Shown: positions 18,346 through 27,305, numbered from the stretch's first letter. The stretch is 64,000 nucleotides of DNA from Trichodesmium sp002260545 (GCF_050016015.1 NZ_JBNHEQ010000158.1:31644-95643), one strand, 5' to 3'. Translations and numbers: made by a program. Notes: generated by a model from the letters alone, not told the origin.

Positions 18346-19330
18346 ACAACGTCTCTGAAGGCAACTCCCCAAACATGGCTTTGTAATCGCTAGTAAAATG
18401 ACACGGACTGTAAAACCCAAATTCACTGGCGAGGATGGCGATGGTACAATTTTCCGGTTGGCTTGCTTTCAGGTGTTGTCGCACTGCATGAAGTCGTTGC
18501 ACCTTGAGATAACGCATGGGACTCACGCCAAATAAGTCTTTAAAACCAAAAGATAACGCACAACTGCTGCAGCCTAAATTTTCAGCTAGTTGTTTTAAAG
18601 TCAGAGGTTGTTCTAAGTGTGCGAACATTTTTTTCTCTGCTTGGGCAATCAACTTTGCTCTTCGGGAAGGCTTGAGAAAAGACTTAGAATTTAACTTGAT
18701 GGGAATCTGACTAATCAACAAAGGAACTAAATCATCAGCAACGAGTTTCTCAATATGAGGGTTTTGAAACCAAGTCGGTTGGTGTAGTGCTAACCAAAAT
18801 AGTTGTTTCAGATAATCTTTAATTTCTTTCATCCCTGTTGGGAGCAAATTTACATGATTTTTACTCCGGAAATTATCGTCTAGATCGTGACGTTGTAGTT
18901 GGTTTGCATAAGCATCAAAAGTTTTAACAGGGATTAAAATATTTGTCATCCTTCCACCTTGAGGACATATTAAGTCTGCTTCCCTATTATTGAAACCAAA
19001 AAGAGTCCTTTGAGGCTTGACAGGGTGACGGAGGGAGTAATATTCCTTTTCATTCTCAGACCAAAGTACCCCAAAAGCTATGTATTCCTTTCTCGGCTCA
19101 CCGAAAGATTGAACTCCTTGGTTAGTGTGATGACCTACGAAATATAAGTTGCCAAGCTGAATTGACAAAAAACTGCCTTGAAGAGAACCAGGAGTAAGTT
19201 GTATTATTTCGTGCCTACGATAAAACTCTTTGAAATGCTCCACATCTGTAAATGATTTGGAGATAATCTTCGGATTGCTTATCCCCAGCTCATCTTTAGC
19301 TTGGGTAGTTTGAGTATTGTTTATATTCAT
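18335..19330 (-). CDS. AraC-family transcriptional regulator
   Basis: A 331-residue regulator. The C-terminal double helix-turn-helix is clear: LTLKQLAENLGCSSCALSFG, FKDLFGVSPMRYLKVQRLHA and ILASEFGFYSPCHFTSDYKA, then MFGELPSE. The N-terminal about 220 residues look like the effector-binding half of AraC-binding-like regulators. I chose the ATG at 19330; an in-frame TTG one codon upstream is unlikely. It is divergent from the CDF transporter 308 bp away. The shared spacer holds a 54-bp sequence repeated before the SDR gene, so it may regulate one or both, which is inference. The 3' end runs into a family A repeat. Confidence 0.9.
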   Translation of the reverse strand: MNINNTQTTQAKDELGISNPKIISKSFTDVEHFKEFYRRHEIIQLTPGSLQGSFLSIQLGNLYFVGHHTNQGVQSFGEPRKEYIAFGVLWSENEKEYYSLRHPVKPQRTLFGFNNREADLICPQGGRMTNILIPVKTFDAYANQLQRHDLDDNFRSKNHVNLLPTGMKEIKDYLKQLFWLALHQPTWFQNPHIEKLVADDLVPLLISQIPIKLNSKSFLKPSRRAKLIAQAEKKMFAHLEQPLTLKQLAENLGCSSCALSFGFKDLFGVSPMRYLKVQRLHAVRQHLKASQPENCTIAILASEFGFYSPCHFTSDYKAMFGELPSETLLNN

Positions 19331-19424
19331 CAATCAACTTACTTTTACACCAGCACATCAAAAAAAATAATCAAACAAGCTATAAGTACAACTAATGTTA
19401 ATTTAAACTTAGTTATTTAATTTG

Positions 19425-19478
19425 TATAACTGAGAAAGTTATAATTTTTGATTATCCACAGAGATAGATTACCACTAA
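19425..19478. promoter_or_regulatory. 54-bp direct repeat, left copy, with palindrome and DnaA-box-like motif
   Basis: It begins TATAACTGAGAAAGTTATA (an inverted repeat TATAACT/AGTTATA), then TTATCCACA at 19452-19460, then AGATTACCACTAA. A copy with three mismatches over 54 bp lies at 27964-28017, 8.5 kb away on the same strand. It sits in the spacer between the AraC-type gene and the CDF gene. Confidence 0.75.
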
Positions 19479-19611
19479 TGTGAAGTTAGAGTTTTGGCCT
19501 ACCCCATAGCACAACAGAGTGGTCATTACTTACCTTGATTAGATCAAAGAAAATTCAATATTTGCAGCCTCTGGCTTTCCTAGGTCATGCTGTGCAAACA
19601 TTGGTCGGTCC

Positions 19612-19641
19612 TGATAACTGAATAACTAATAACTGAAATGA
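19612..19641 (+). repeat. Leader repeat at the CDF start codon
   Basis: TGATAACTGAATAACTAATA followed by ACTGAAATGAC; its ATG is the start codon at 19638. It is the same junction as at 4066, 13085, 30998 and 49839. Confidence 0.8.
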
Positions 19642-20651
19642 CCCAACTTCCTACATCTATCCTGACTGATGATGTACCTCAAATTACCCAACCCAAGGTA
19701 AAACAGCACCACCATCATCATCACCACCACCATGATGGTCATACCCACACCCACGGGATAATAGACCCCGAAATCGCTAGCTCGGAACGAGGCATCTGGG
19801 CTGTGAAATGGTCCCTGGTGGGCTTACTCATTACTGCTGTCTTACAGGCGATAGTGTTCTGGCTTTCTGGTAGTGTGGCTCTCCTGGCGGATCTAATTCA
19901 CAACATCGGGGATGCCATGACTGCCGTGCCTTTGGGCGTGGCGTTTCTCGTTTCACGACGCAAGCCAACAGCCAGATTTTCCTATGGCTTTGCGCGATTG
20001 GAAGATTTGGCAGGGGTAATGATTGTGGTCATTGTCTTGTTAAGTGCCATGATTACCGCCTATGAATCTGTGGATCGATTTTACCATCCCCAACCCCTAC
20101 ATCATTTGGGGGCATTAGCGATCGCTGCTATTGTCGGCTTTATCGGCAACGAAATAGTGGCCGTTTTTCGCATTCGAGTTGGTCGCGAAATTAATAGTGC
20201 TGCCCTTGTTGCCGATGGGTATCATGCTTTGGCTGATGGTTTGGTTAGTCTGGCAGTGTTACTTAGTGCTGTAGGTGTTTGGTTAGGCTATTCCTGGGCA
20301 GATCCAGTCATGGGTTTAGTCATAACCTTAGTATTACTCAAAATCGTTTGGGAGTCAGGACAGACCATTTTTAGTCGTCTGCTGGATGGAGTGGAACCAG
20401 AGATACTTGAATCCCTCAACCATGCAGTCAGTCATGTGGCTGAAATAGACCCCAATAGCATAGCCAACCTGCGGACTCGCTGGCTAGGACATCGCCTCCA
20501 TGTGGAAATGGACATCATGCTACCACCCACTTTATCTCTTCAGGAGAGCCAAGGGATTACTAATACTATTGAGGAGCAATTAAAAGCCCAACTATCCTAC
20601 ATAGGCTTGATTGTACTTCGAGCCGTACCTGATTCACAACTCAAAATTTAA
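19638..20651 (+). CDS. Cation diffusion facilitator (CDF) metal transporter with His-rich N-terminus
   Basis: A 337-residue inner-membrane proton-coupled metal exporter (zinc/cobalt type by family). Residues 24-32 are nine consecutive histidines, followed by DGHTHTHG, a likely cytosolic metal-sensing tail. Six membrane segments follow. The metal-site patterns are in LLADLIHNIGD (TM2) and VADGYHALADG (TM5), with the H-x3-D spacing typical of Zn/Co CDFs. The cytoplasmic C-terminal domain (VEPEILESLNHAVSH onwards) is intact. Neighbours downstream include a HupE/UreJ-type permease, a family that often moves Ni or Co, so the block may handle transition metals. Substrate is inferred. The start is set by a leader repeat. 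Confidence 0.93.
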   Translation: MTQLPTSILTDDVPQITQPKVKQHHHHHHHHHDGHTHTHGIIDPEIASSERGIWAVKWSLVGLLITAVLQAIVFWLSGSVALLADLIHNIGDAMTAVPLGVAFLVSRRKPTARFSYGFARLEDLAGVMIVVIVLLSAMITAYESVDRFYHPQPLHHLGALAIAAIVGFIGNEIVAVFRIRVGREINSAALVADGYHALADGLVSLAVLLSAVGVWLGYSWADPVMGLVITLVLLKIVWESGQTIFSRLLDGVEPEILESLNHAVSHVAEIDPNSIANLRTRWLGHRLHVEMDIMLPPTLSLQESQGITNTIEEQLKAQLSYIGLIVLRAVPDSQLKI

Positions 20652-20653
20652 AA

Positions 20654-20786
20654 CAGAACTTACCCATGCAACTCCCTTGAAAACACCATATGTAAGGGCG
20701 AATGGCATTTGCTAAGGCAAAGCTCCGCTTTATATGTTGCGGAGCAAAACGCCCTCTGTCTATTTAGTGTCCGTTGGTAAGTCCTG
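20654..20786. mobile_element. 133-bp MITE-like element with CAGRACTTACC ends
   Basis: CAGAACTTACCCA on the left is inverted against TTGGTAAGTCCTG on the right. Inside are GTAAGGGCGAATGGC and TTGCGGAGCAAAACGCCC, two common repeat motifs of this window. It fills most of the gap between the CDF and PPIase genes. Confidence 0.6.
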
Positions 20787-20860
20787 TAAAAGTTAAAAGT
20801 CAAAATAAGCATTCAGCTTTTTGACTAATGCAAAAAAGCAATTTCAATGTGTGACAGTTT

Positions 20861-21811
20861 ATGCAGAAAACAGCAGAAAAACCGATAAATCAAGAAACCC
20901 TAACGTCTCAAATATCAATTCAAACCAATAATAAACCTGAACTACTGATTCGCATTTTACGAGAACCATTGCTACACTTCTTGGTTTTGGGAGCTTTGCT
21001 CTTTGGGCTGTATTTTTGGGTGGGTAGTCCTTCGATAACATCTACTTCTGCCAAACAAATTGAAGTTTCTAGTCCTGTAATTAATTCTTTGCAAGCAACC
21101 TGGAAGTTGCAGTGGGGCAGAAAGCCAACTCCCCAACAGTTGCAAAAATTAGTAGATAACTATGTTCACGATGAGGTCTTGTATCAGGAAGCTCTAGCCT
21201 TGGGGTTAGATGACAAGGACATTATTGTGAGGCGACGGCTAATTCAAAAGATGCAGTTCCTGGTCCAAGATGTGGCAGGTATCAAAGAACCATCGGATGA
21301 AGAGTTGCAAAGTTATTTAGATGCTCATGCAGAACGCTACACCATACCCGGACGGTTTAGCTTTAACCAAGTCTATTTTAGCCAAGAACTACATGGAGAT
21401 GAAACTGATACAGACGCTCAAAATCTCCTAACTCAACTACAGAATGAACCTAACCGGGCCCAACCCAGAGGCGATCGCTCGATGTTGCCGAAAACCTATA
21501 CTTTGGCTTCAGCTAAAACCCTCAACAATACTTTTGGGGGAACTTTGGCTCGGGAGATGGCAGAGGTGACAGAGAAAGGTTGGCAAGGCCCGTTTCATTC
21601 AGCTTATGGCAGTCATTTGGTCAATGTCACTCAAATTGAACCTGGTCATCCAGCAACTTTGGCAGAGGTGAGAAAGAATGTCCGTTTAGACTACCTCAGA
21701 GACCAGAAGCAAAAACAGGATGAACTATTTTATCAAAAATTGCGCGATCGCTACACAGTTTCTATTGATGAGGAGGCTCTAAATCAAGAACTTCAGGAGG
21801 GCGACGCATGA
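20861..21811 (+). CDS. Membrane-anchored PpiC-type peptidyl-prolyl isomerase
   Basis: A 316-residue protein: a cytosolic N-tail, one membrane anchor (PLLHFLVLGALLFGLYFWVG, about residues 37-56), a SurA/PpiC-like helical region (LQKLVDNYVHDEVLYQEALA) and a C-terminal parvulin-like domain ending GPFHSAYGSHLVNVTQIEPG. It probably assists folding of exported proteins. The parvulin core is degenerate, so isomerase activity is uncertain. It overlaps the HupE/UreJ gene by four bases (ATGA) and the DUF3604 gene follows. From memory PpiC, HupE/UreJ and DUF3604 genes recur together in marine proteobacteria, suggesting a transferred unit in which this foldase serves the other two. Confidence 0.85.
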   Translation: MQKTAEKPINQETLTSQISIQTNNKPELLIRILREPLLHFLVLGALLFGLYFWVGSPSITSTSAKQIEVSSPVINSLQATWKLQWGRKPTPQQLQKLVDNYVHDEVLYQEALALGLDDKDIIVRRRLIQKMQFLVQDVAGIKEPSDEELQSYLDAHAERYTIPGRFSFNQVYFSQELHGDETDTDAQNLLTQLQNEPNRAQPRGDRSMLPKTYTLASAKTLNNTFGGTLAREMAEVTEKGWQGPFHSAYGSHLVNVTQIEPGHPATLAEVRKNVRLDYLRDQKQKQDELFYQKLRDRYTVSIDEEALNQELQEGDA

Positions 21812-22995
21812 ACTTGATACTACTAGGGCGTCTAGCTTTAAAATGTCAGTTGAAAAAACCTAATCCCCCAACCCCTTTCCCTGCTAGCGTTGGGGGAGAA
21901 ATTCTCCCCTCTCCTTGCAGGAGAGGGGCTGGGGGAGAGGTCTCGCTCCCGATCCACAATTTTAGTTTGAACCCGCTACTACGTTGGCTTTGTCTAATAC
22001 TCCTGGTGGGTATAACTCTAGGATTTTCTCCTACTCCGGCTGAAGCTCACGGCTTTCAAACCGCCTACCTGGAATTACGAGAACAACCATCTGGTCAAAT
22101 CAATGTCCTCTGGAAAACACCTCCAAGCTTTGGTTCTGGGGATGATGGCTATGGACCACCAATCGCTATTCGCCCCGTTTTTCCCAAACACTGTAATGTA
22201 GCCATTACTCCGGAAGCGATCGCTACTTCTGTTTCTCGATGGACATTAGATTGTGGTGAAAAAGGATTGGCTCAGTCAACTATTGCTTTTCCTGGACTGG
22301 TGAAAAATTTTGTGGAAGTGCTGTTGCGAGTGGAATGGGCCGATGGGCACTCCCAAACTACCATGTTGCCCACTGGACAAGAAACGTTTGTGATTCCAGA
22401 AAAAACGACTGTGTTTGCTGTTGGGCAAACCTATCTGAAATTGGGAGTCGAACATATTTTCAGCGGTATTGACCATTTGTTATTTGTTTTGGGACTGGTG
22501 TTAATCGTTGGCCCCTCTTGGCGTTTGGTCAAGACCATTACTGCTTTTACCCTAGCCCACAGTGTCACCCTGGGGGCGGCTACTTTGGGTTTTGTGAATG
22601 TGCCTCAAGCTCCAGTAGAAGCTGTTATTGCTCTAAGTATTTTATTTTTGGCCTCGGAACTGGCTCATAGTCGGATGGGAAAACCCGGACTGACTGAACA
22701 ATATCCCTGGTTGGTGGCTCTGACGTTTGGCCTGCTGCATGGCTTTGGCTTTGCGGGAGCGTTGACTGAGGTAGGTTTGCCTCCGCAAGATATTCCTCCG
22801 GCTTTGTTGTTTTTCAATGTTGGGGTGGAATTAGGACAACTAGCGTTTGTGTTGGGGGTTATTGCGGTGATGGAAAGTCTGAAACGGTTGGGTTCAGAGA
22901 ACTATCCTCGCTGGTTGGGATGGATGCCTACTTATGGTATTGGGACGATGGCATCGTTCTGGTGTATTCAGCGAATTGTGGCGTTTTGGGGGTAA
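21808..22995 (+). CDS. HupE/UreJ-family membrane protein with repeat-derived N-terminus
   Basis: A 395-residue protein. Residues 55-81 look like a signal peptide (LLRWLCLILLVGITLGF, then APTPAEAHG-like cleavage region). An extracytoplasmic beta-rich domain follows, and from about residue 210 six or more membrane segments with the family pattern GVEHIFSGIDHLLFVLGL, TAFTLAHSVTL and LHGFGFAGAL. HupE/UreJ members transport Ni or Co; substrate here is unknown. Oddity: residues about 17-47 (KPNPPTPFPA..., LPSPCRRGAGGE) are translated from a CCCCAACCCC/GGGGCTGGGGG palindromic repeat, placing the signal peptide 50 residues from the start. A TTG at 21967 could be the functional start. It is translationally coupled to the PPIase gene. 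Confidence 0.87.
   Translation: MNLILLGRLALKCQLKKPNPPTPFPASVGGEILPSPCRRGAGGEVSLPIHNFSLNPLLRWLCLILLVGITLGFSPTPAEAHGFQTAYLELREQPSGQINVLWKTPPSFGSGDDGYGPPIAIRPVFPKHCNVAITPEAIATSVSRWTLDCGEKGLAQSTIAFPGLVKNFVEVLLRVEWADGHSQTTMLPTGQETFVIPEKTTVFAVGQTYLKLGVEHIFSGIDHLLFVLGLVLIVGPSWRLVKTITAFTLAHSVTLGAATLGFVNVPQAPVEAVIALSILFLASELAHSRMGKPGLTEQYPWLVALTFGLLHGFGFAGALTEVGLPPQDIPPALLFFNVGVELGQLAFVLGVIAVMESLKRLGSENYPRWLGWMPTYGIGTMASFWCIQRIVAFWG
21856..21948. repeat. Palindromic repeat inside the HupE/UreJ coding region
   Basis: AATCCCCCAACCCCTTTCCC, then TTGGGGGAGAA, then CTCCCCTCTCC with AGGAGAGGGGCTGGGGG. It is a typical cyanobacterial hairpin repeat read through in frame. Confidence 0.8.
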
Positions 22996-23523
22996 GGCAA
23001 TCTATCAATGACAAGGTTCGCAATATCAAGACTGTATTGATTGAGTCCATTATTCGTAGGTTGGGTTGAGGACACGTTTGCGGAGCATTTCCAACGGAAA
23101 AACCCAACATTACCAAGATTTTTGTTGGGTTTCCGACCTCAACCCAACCTACATTTTTAGAGCGGTACTAAAAACAGTTTCGGTCTAGTAGGGGGTGCGT
23201 TAGACGCCACAAATCTCATGTTCTCATCCGAGAATTCTCAATCCGTCGCAGGGCACCATCCCTTATCCAACGACAGGTTATGGTGCGTTACGCTCCGCTA
23301 ACACACCCTACTCACTGGCTACAATTCTGGCATCTCGCAATGGCTTGGTAATTTCCACCTCCATTGATTGAGTGTAAGTCCAGCAATAGAGCGATCGCCT
23401 CCAACACCAGCGGAGCTGAACGCTGCCTAACCAGAAGCTACCGCCAAAAAACTGAACCTATGGATATCTAGTCCAGGGTTCAAAAATCCCAAAAAAAACA
23501 ATTCCTATAGGAGTTATCAAAAA
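22996..23523. other. 528-bp spacer with three hairpin repeats
   Basis: GTAGGTTGGGTTGAGG (about 23057) pairs with CCTCAACCCAACCTAC (about 23138). A GGGGGTGCGTTA... repeat pairs loosely with TAACACACCCTA (about 23190-23310). Then comes the first copy of the CTGGCATCT/GAGTGTAAGTCCAGCAA unit (23327-23400). No gene. Confidence 0.55.
23327..23400. repeat. CTGGCATCT...GTGTAAGTCCAGCAA unit, copy 1
   Basis: CTGGCATCTCGCAATGG, TTGGTAATTTCC, CATTGATTGAGTGTAAGTCC, AGCAATAGAGCGATCGCC. Copy 2 is at 25742-25814 and a shorter copy 3 at 25833-25882, so copies flank the DUF3604 gene and precede the amylase gene. Confidence 0.75.
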
Positions 23524-25725
23524 ATGAATCGAATATTTTCGCAAGTCAAACGGCTTTTGGCCGGACTTTGCTCTCTCCTCTTCCTTGGTAGCATCTTCCT
23601 CGGTGCCAACAGCGCCCTGGCAACTCCCTCGATCCCAGGAGAATACGACTTTATATTTGGGAAAGAAACCTCACACTCTGTGCCTGAAGTAGATTGCCGC
23701 TTCGACCCCAATGCGGAGTGCTACTCTCCCAATGTGAAGCATCCTCAAGATGTCCTTTGGGGCGATACCCACCTGCACACTATTTATTCCTTTGATGCAG
23801 GAGCTGCTGGAACTCTTTTGACACCAGCAGAGTCCTATGAATTTGCTAAAGGCAATGAAGTCACGATTGATGCAGGACAACCCGTAAAGCTTTCTCGTCC
23901 CTTAGATTTTTTGGTTGTTACCGATCACACGGACGGATTAGGAGCTTTTGGGCAGTTTTTGTTCAATCCTCCCACAGACTGTGGCTCCGATCAAGAGCAG
24001 GTCAATACCTGGTATGATATGACTATCGCAGGTGGAGATGAGGCTGCTCAAGCTCAATCAGAAATTAGCACAGCCTTTGCCGCAGGGAAAGCACCCTTAT
24101 GTATGTTTCCCTCTGCTGAAGAGTTCCAAACAGCTTGGCAGGAAATAATTGATGCAGCAGAAGCTTATAACGATCCGGGCAACTTTACCGCAGTCATTGG
24201 TTATGAGTGGACCTCGTTGCTGGGTGGCAACAACTTACACCGCAACATCATCTACCGAGATAATGGGGACAAAGCCAAGCAGTTAGTTCCTTTCACCACA
24301 GACCAAAGCACTAATCCAGAATACCTTTGGGCTTGGATGCAAAACTATGAGGATAAAACAGGTGGTGATGTGCTAGCGATTCCTCACAATGGTAATATTA
24401 GCAACGGTTTGATGTTTGCGGAAATCGATCATAATGGTAATCCCTTAACTGAAGACTACGCTAAACGGCGACAGCTTTGGGAACCAATCTACGAAGTCAC
24501 GCAGATTAAAGGTACCAGTGAGACTCATCCAGAAATATCCGATCAAGATGAATTTGCGGACTTTGAGATTGCAGGTTGGGAAGAAGGCAACCTGGATATG
24601 AGCTTCCCAAAACCCCCTGAAACCGATCCCGAGGCCCGCAAAGCGATGTTTGAGCATGAGTATGCTCGTCCGGCTCTGAAAAATGGGCTCAAACTTGAAG
24701 CCAGCCTGGGTGCGAACCCCTTCAAATTTGGTCTGGCAGGTTCTACAGATTCTCATATTGCTGTGTCAGCAGTAGAAGAGAATAGTTACATGGGTAAGTT
24801 CCCCAATGAAGCTCCTAGTGCCGAACGGGCATCAGAGACTCATGGTACTGGTCGTTTTGGATGGCAGTATGGGTCTTCTGGCTTTATGGGAGTTTGGGCT
24901 ACCGAAAATACCCGTAAAGCTCTATTCGATGCTATGGAACGGCGCGAAGTGTATGCCTCCACCGGACCGCGCATGAAAGTTCGCTTCTTTGGTGGTTGGA
25001 ACTTCACTGACTCCGATCTAGATGATCTGGCTGAAGAGGGCTACGACAAAGGAGTTCCTATGGGTAGCGATTTACCTCCAGCACCGCCGATTACGTCTCC
25101 AACGTTTATGGTGGCAGCGATGAAAGATTCGGATTCCTATGGCGCAAATCTAGACCGGATTCAAATCATCAAAGGCTGGCTCGATGACTCTGGCGAACCC
25201 CAGGAGGAAGTTTTCGACGTGGCTTGGTCTGGGGAACGCATCGCTGATAGCCTCGGCAAAGTTCCCGCGATCGAAAACACAGTAGACACAGAAACGGCAA
25301 CCTGGGACACCACCAGCGGTGCTGACTACCTCGAAACGGTCTGGACAGACCCCCACTTCGATGACTCCCAACGGGCGTTTTATTACGCGCGGGTGTTGGA
25401 AGTTCCAACTCCTCGTTGGACGGGTTACGACAAGGCGTTTTATGGCGATGAGTGGGATGCCGCTTGTGCCGCTGCGGAAGCAGACCCGGAAATAGACATC
25501 GTTTGTGATGATATTCCCCTCACCTTACAAGAGCGGGCGTATACCTCTCCGATTTGGTATTCTCCAGCTACAGTAGCGATGGAATCCGAAATCATGCCTG
25601 TCAACGCTGTGGAAAAGGCGATCAAACCCACACCCTTGCCTGCCCAACCTATTGAAAATGTGGCTCAAGAAGATTTTTGGGAGACAATTATTCAGCAGGT
25701 TGAGAAACGTTATTCAACTAAGTAG
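23524..25725 (+). CDS. Secreted DUF3604 protein (PHP-like metallohydrolase fold)
   Basis: A 733-residue exported protein. The signal peptide spans about residues 1-34 (LLAGLCSLLFLGSIFLGANSALA). The DUF3604 domain follows with VLWGDTHLHTIYSFDAG (about residues 77-93), LDFLVVTDHTDGLG, VIGYEWTSLLGGNNLHRN, IPHNGNISNG and LAGSTDSHIA. These His/Asp clusters resemble PHP-type metal sites, so a periplasmic metal-dependent hydrolase is likely; the substrate is unknown. The region is visibly richer in G+C than its surroundings, and the PpiC-HupE/UreJ-DUF3604 grouping is one I associate with proteobacteria, both pointing to horizontal transfer. AGGAG precedes the ATG. Confidence 0.92.
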   Translation: MNRIFSQVKRLLAGLCSLLFLGSIFLGANSALATPSIPGEYDFIFGKETSHSVPEVDCRFDPNAECYSPNVKHPQDVLWGDTHLHTIYSFDAGAAGTLLTPAESYEFAKGNEVTIDAGQPVKLSRPLDFLVVTDHTDGLGAFGQFLFNPPTDCGSDQEQVNTWYDMTIAGGDEAAQAQSEISTAFAAGKAPLCMFPSAEEFQTAWQEIIDAAEAYNDPGNFTAVIGYEWTSLLGGNNLHRNIIYRDNGDKAKQLVPFTTDQSTNPEYLWAWMQNYEDKTGGDVLAIPHNGNISNGLMFAEIDHNGNPLTEDYAKRRQLWEPIYEVTQIKGTSETHPEISDQDEFADFEIAGWEEGNLDMSFPKPPETDPEARKAMFEHEYARPALKNGLKLEASLGANPFKFGLAGSTDSHIAVSAVEENSYMGKFPNEAPSAERASETHGTGRFGWQYGSSGFMGVWATENTRKALFDAMERREVYASTGPRMKVRFFGGWNFTDSDLDDLAEEGYDKGVPMGSDLPPAPPITSPTFMVAAMKDSDSYGANLDRIQIIKGWLDDSGEPQEEVFDVAWSGERIADSLGKVPAIENTVDTETATWDTTSGADYLETVWTDPHFDDSQRAFYYARVLEVPTPRWTGYDKAFYGDEWDAACAAAEADPEIDIVCDDIPLTLQERAYTSPIWYSPATVAMESEIMPVNAVEKAIKPTPLPAQPIENVAQEDFWETIIQQVEKRYSTK

Positions 25726-25741
25726 ATGAAATAAATCTACC

Positions 25742-25882
25742 CTGGCATCTGACAATGGGTTGGGAAATTTCCCAACCCATTGATTGAGTGTAAATCCAGT
25801 AAGTGAGCGATCGCTATTCTCAACTATCCGCTCCTGGCATCTTACAATTACCAATGTATTAAATGAGTGTAAGTCCAGCAAT
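25742..25882. repeat. CTGGCATCT...GTGTAAGTCCAG units, copies 2 and 3
   Basis: Copy 2 (25742-25814) includes the palindrome AATGGGTTGGGAAATTTCCC with AACCCATT, then ATTGAGTGTAAATCCAG and a HIP1 site. Copy 3 (25833-25882) keeps CTCCTGGCATCTTACAAT and GAGTGTAAGTCCAGCAA. An upstream in-frame ATG at 25863 lies inside copy 3 and is therefore unlikely to be the amylase start. Confidence 0.75.
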
Positions 25883-25907
25883 TAAAATAGAAACAGGAAT
25901 CGTATTT

Positions 25908-27305
25908 ATGAAGACCAAAAATCGTTTAGCTTTCAGTTTTCTCATAACCTGGGTTTGTACCTGCTTCCTAGCAGTAACTATTGGAATAACCTCCAATGCT
26001 GCTCCTGCTAAAGCAGATGTTATCTACCATGCTTTCGACGAATGTTTTGCCAACGTCACAGCAAAACTGCCTGAAGTTGAAGCAGCAGGATATAACTATA
26101 TTCAAATTTCCCCTCCCAATCAAACACCAGGACGGGAAGATGATGCCTGCACTTCAGACAAATATTGGTACTTTCAGTATCAGCCATTTGATTACGTTCT
26201 AGAGGGAAATCTAGGTTCGGAGCAAGATTTAAAGGATTTGATTGACGCTGCTCACGAACGGGGAATTAAAGTTATTGCTGATGTGGTATTTAATCACATG
26301 GCTAATTATCGTTTCTATAAAGATGTTGCACCTTTCCCTGAAGCATATCCGCTCTACCCAAAAAAGGAATATTTCCGCGAGGCAAAATGTATCGGCGACT
26401 ATAATAATCCCTACGAAGTTGAAAATAATTGGTTATGCAGTCCTAATGATCAGGAAGGATTGCCAGATTTGAGGACAGACTTACCTTATGTGCAACAGCA
26501 ACAGCATGAGTATATGCAAAAACTGATGGATATGGGAATTGACGGTTTCCGCTTTGATGCTGTCAAACATATTTCTGTTGAAGATTTAGAGAAGATCGTC
26601 GAAGTTATCCCTGAAGATAAGTTTTACTATGGTGAAGCTATTGGGCGCAACTATGACGAGAGCATGAAATATATTCCAGTGTTTCCCAAAGTAACGGATT
26701 TTCAACTGGTTAATACCTTGAAAAGTGCTTTTACTTACGGGGGAGACTTGCGCTCTTTAGTTAATCCAGCAGATACTCAGCGTGCTGTACCTGGAGACAA
26801 TGCTGTTACCTTTGCTCGTAACCACGACACTTGGGCAATAGGACAGTTTGATAATTGGAAATTTGACAAGAACGATTTAGTTTTAGCAACAGCTTACGTT
26901 TTAGGGAGAAAAGAAGGAACACCCTTGATTTTAACTTTTGACGCTTTTGAGCCTACAATTGTTGCTGGCACAAAATTTCACGAAGAAATGATGGGAGAAT
27001 CTCAATACTATCGCAATGGTAACGAAATTGCTGACAGTGCAGATAGTCCTAATTTGCTATTTATCGAACGTGGAGACAAAGGTTTAGCCATTATTAATAA
27101 ATCTGGCGAAACATTTGATGTTACAGCAGCCAAAATGCCTGGTTTAGCAGTAGGTTGTTACGACGAACTTCAATACGACTTTGAAATGTGTGTAGACTAC
27201 GGTGATGACGGTCAAAAGTACATTAACAAATGGGGTTCTCCCAATCGTGGTGGGATTGAAATCGGTCCTCGGACTGCATTGTTCTTTGTCAAAAATCAAG
27301 AATGA
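25908..27305 (+). CDS. Secreted alpha-amylase (glycoside hydrolase 13)
   Basis: A 465-residue GH13 endo-amylase. The signal peptide MKTKNRLAFSFLITWVC... ends around APAKA-DVIYHAF. The four GH13 regions are present: VIADVVFNH, GFRFDAVKH (nucleophile Asp), YYGEAIG (acid/base Glu) and FARNHD (transition-state Asp). A C-terminal beta domain follows (LLFIERGDKGLAIINKSGE). It probably hydrolyses alpha-glucans outside the cytoplasm. I chose the ATG at 25908 because it gives a proper signal peptide and has CAGGAA upstream; the earlier ATG at 25863 sits in a repeat. It is the last gene before the right 54-bp repeat and shares upstream repeat units with the DUF3604 gene. Confidence 0.93.
   Translation: MKTKNRLAFSFLITWVCTCFLAVTIGITSNAAPAKADVIYHAFDECFANVTAKLPEVEAAGYNYIQISPPNQTPGREDDACTSDKYWYFQYQPFDYVLEGNLGSEQDLKDLIDAAHERGIKVIADVVFNHMANYRFYKDVAPFPEAYPLYPKKEYFREAKCIGDYNNPYEVENNWLCSPNDQEGLPDLRTDLPYVQQQQHEYMQKLMDMGIDGFRFDAVKHISVEDLEKIVEVIPEDKFYYGEAIGRNYDESMKYIPVFPKVTDFQLVNTLKSAFTYGGDLRSLVNPADTQRAVPGDNAVTFARNHDTWAIGQFDNWKFDKNDLVLATAYVLGRKEGTPLILTFDAFEPTIVAGTKFHEEMMGESQYYRNGNEIADSADSPNLLFIERGDKGLAIINKSGETFDVTAAKMPGLAVGCYDELQYDFEMCVDYGDDGQKYINKWGSPNRGGIEIGPRTALFFVKNQE

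Noticed and set aside
19452..19460. Replication origin because of TTATCCACA
   Set aside because: Only single perfect boxes at 19452 and 27991, no cluster, no dnaA/dnaN nearby.
25863..25907. Earlier ATG for the amylase
   Set aside because: It lies in a spacer unit found three times and would bury the signal peptide.
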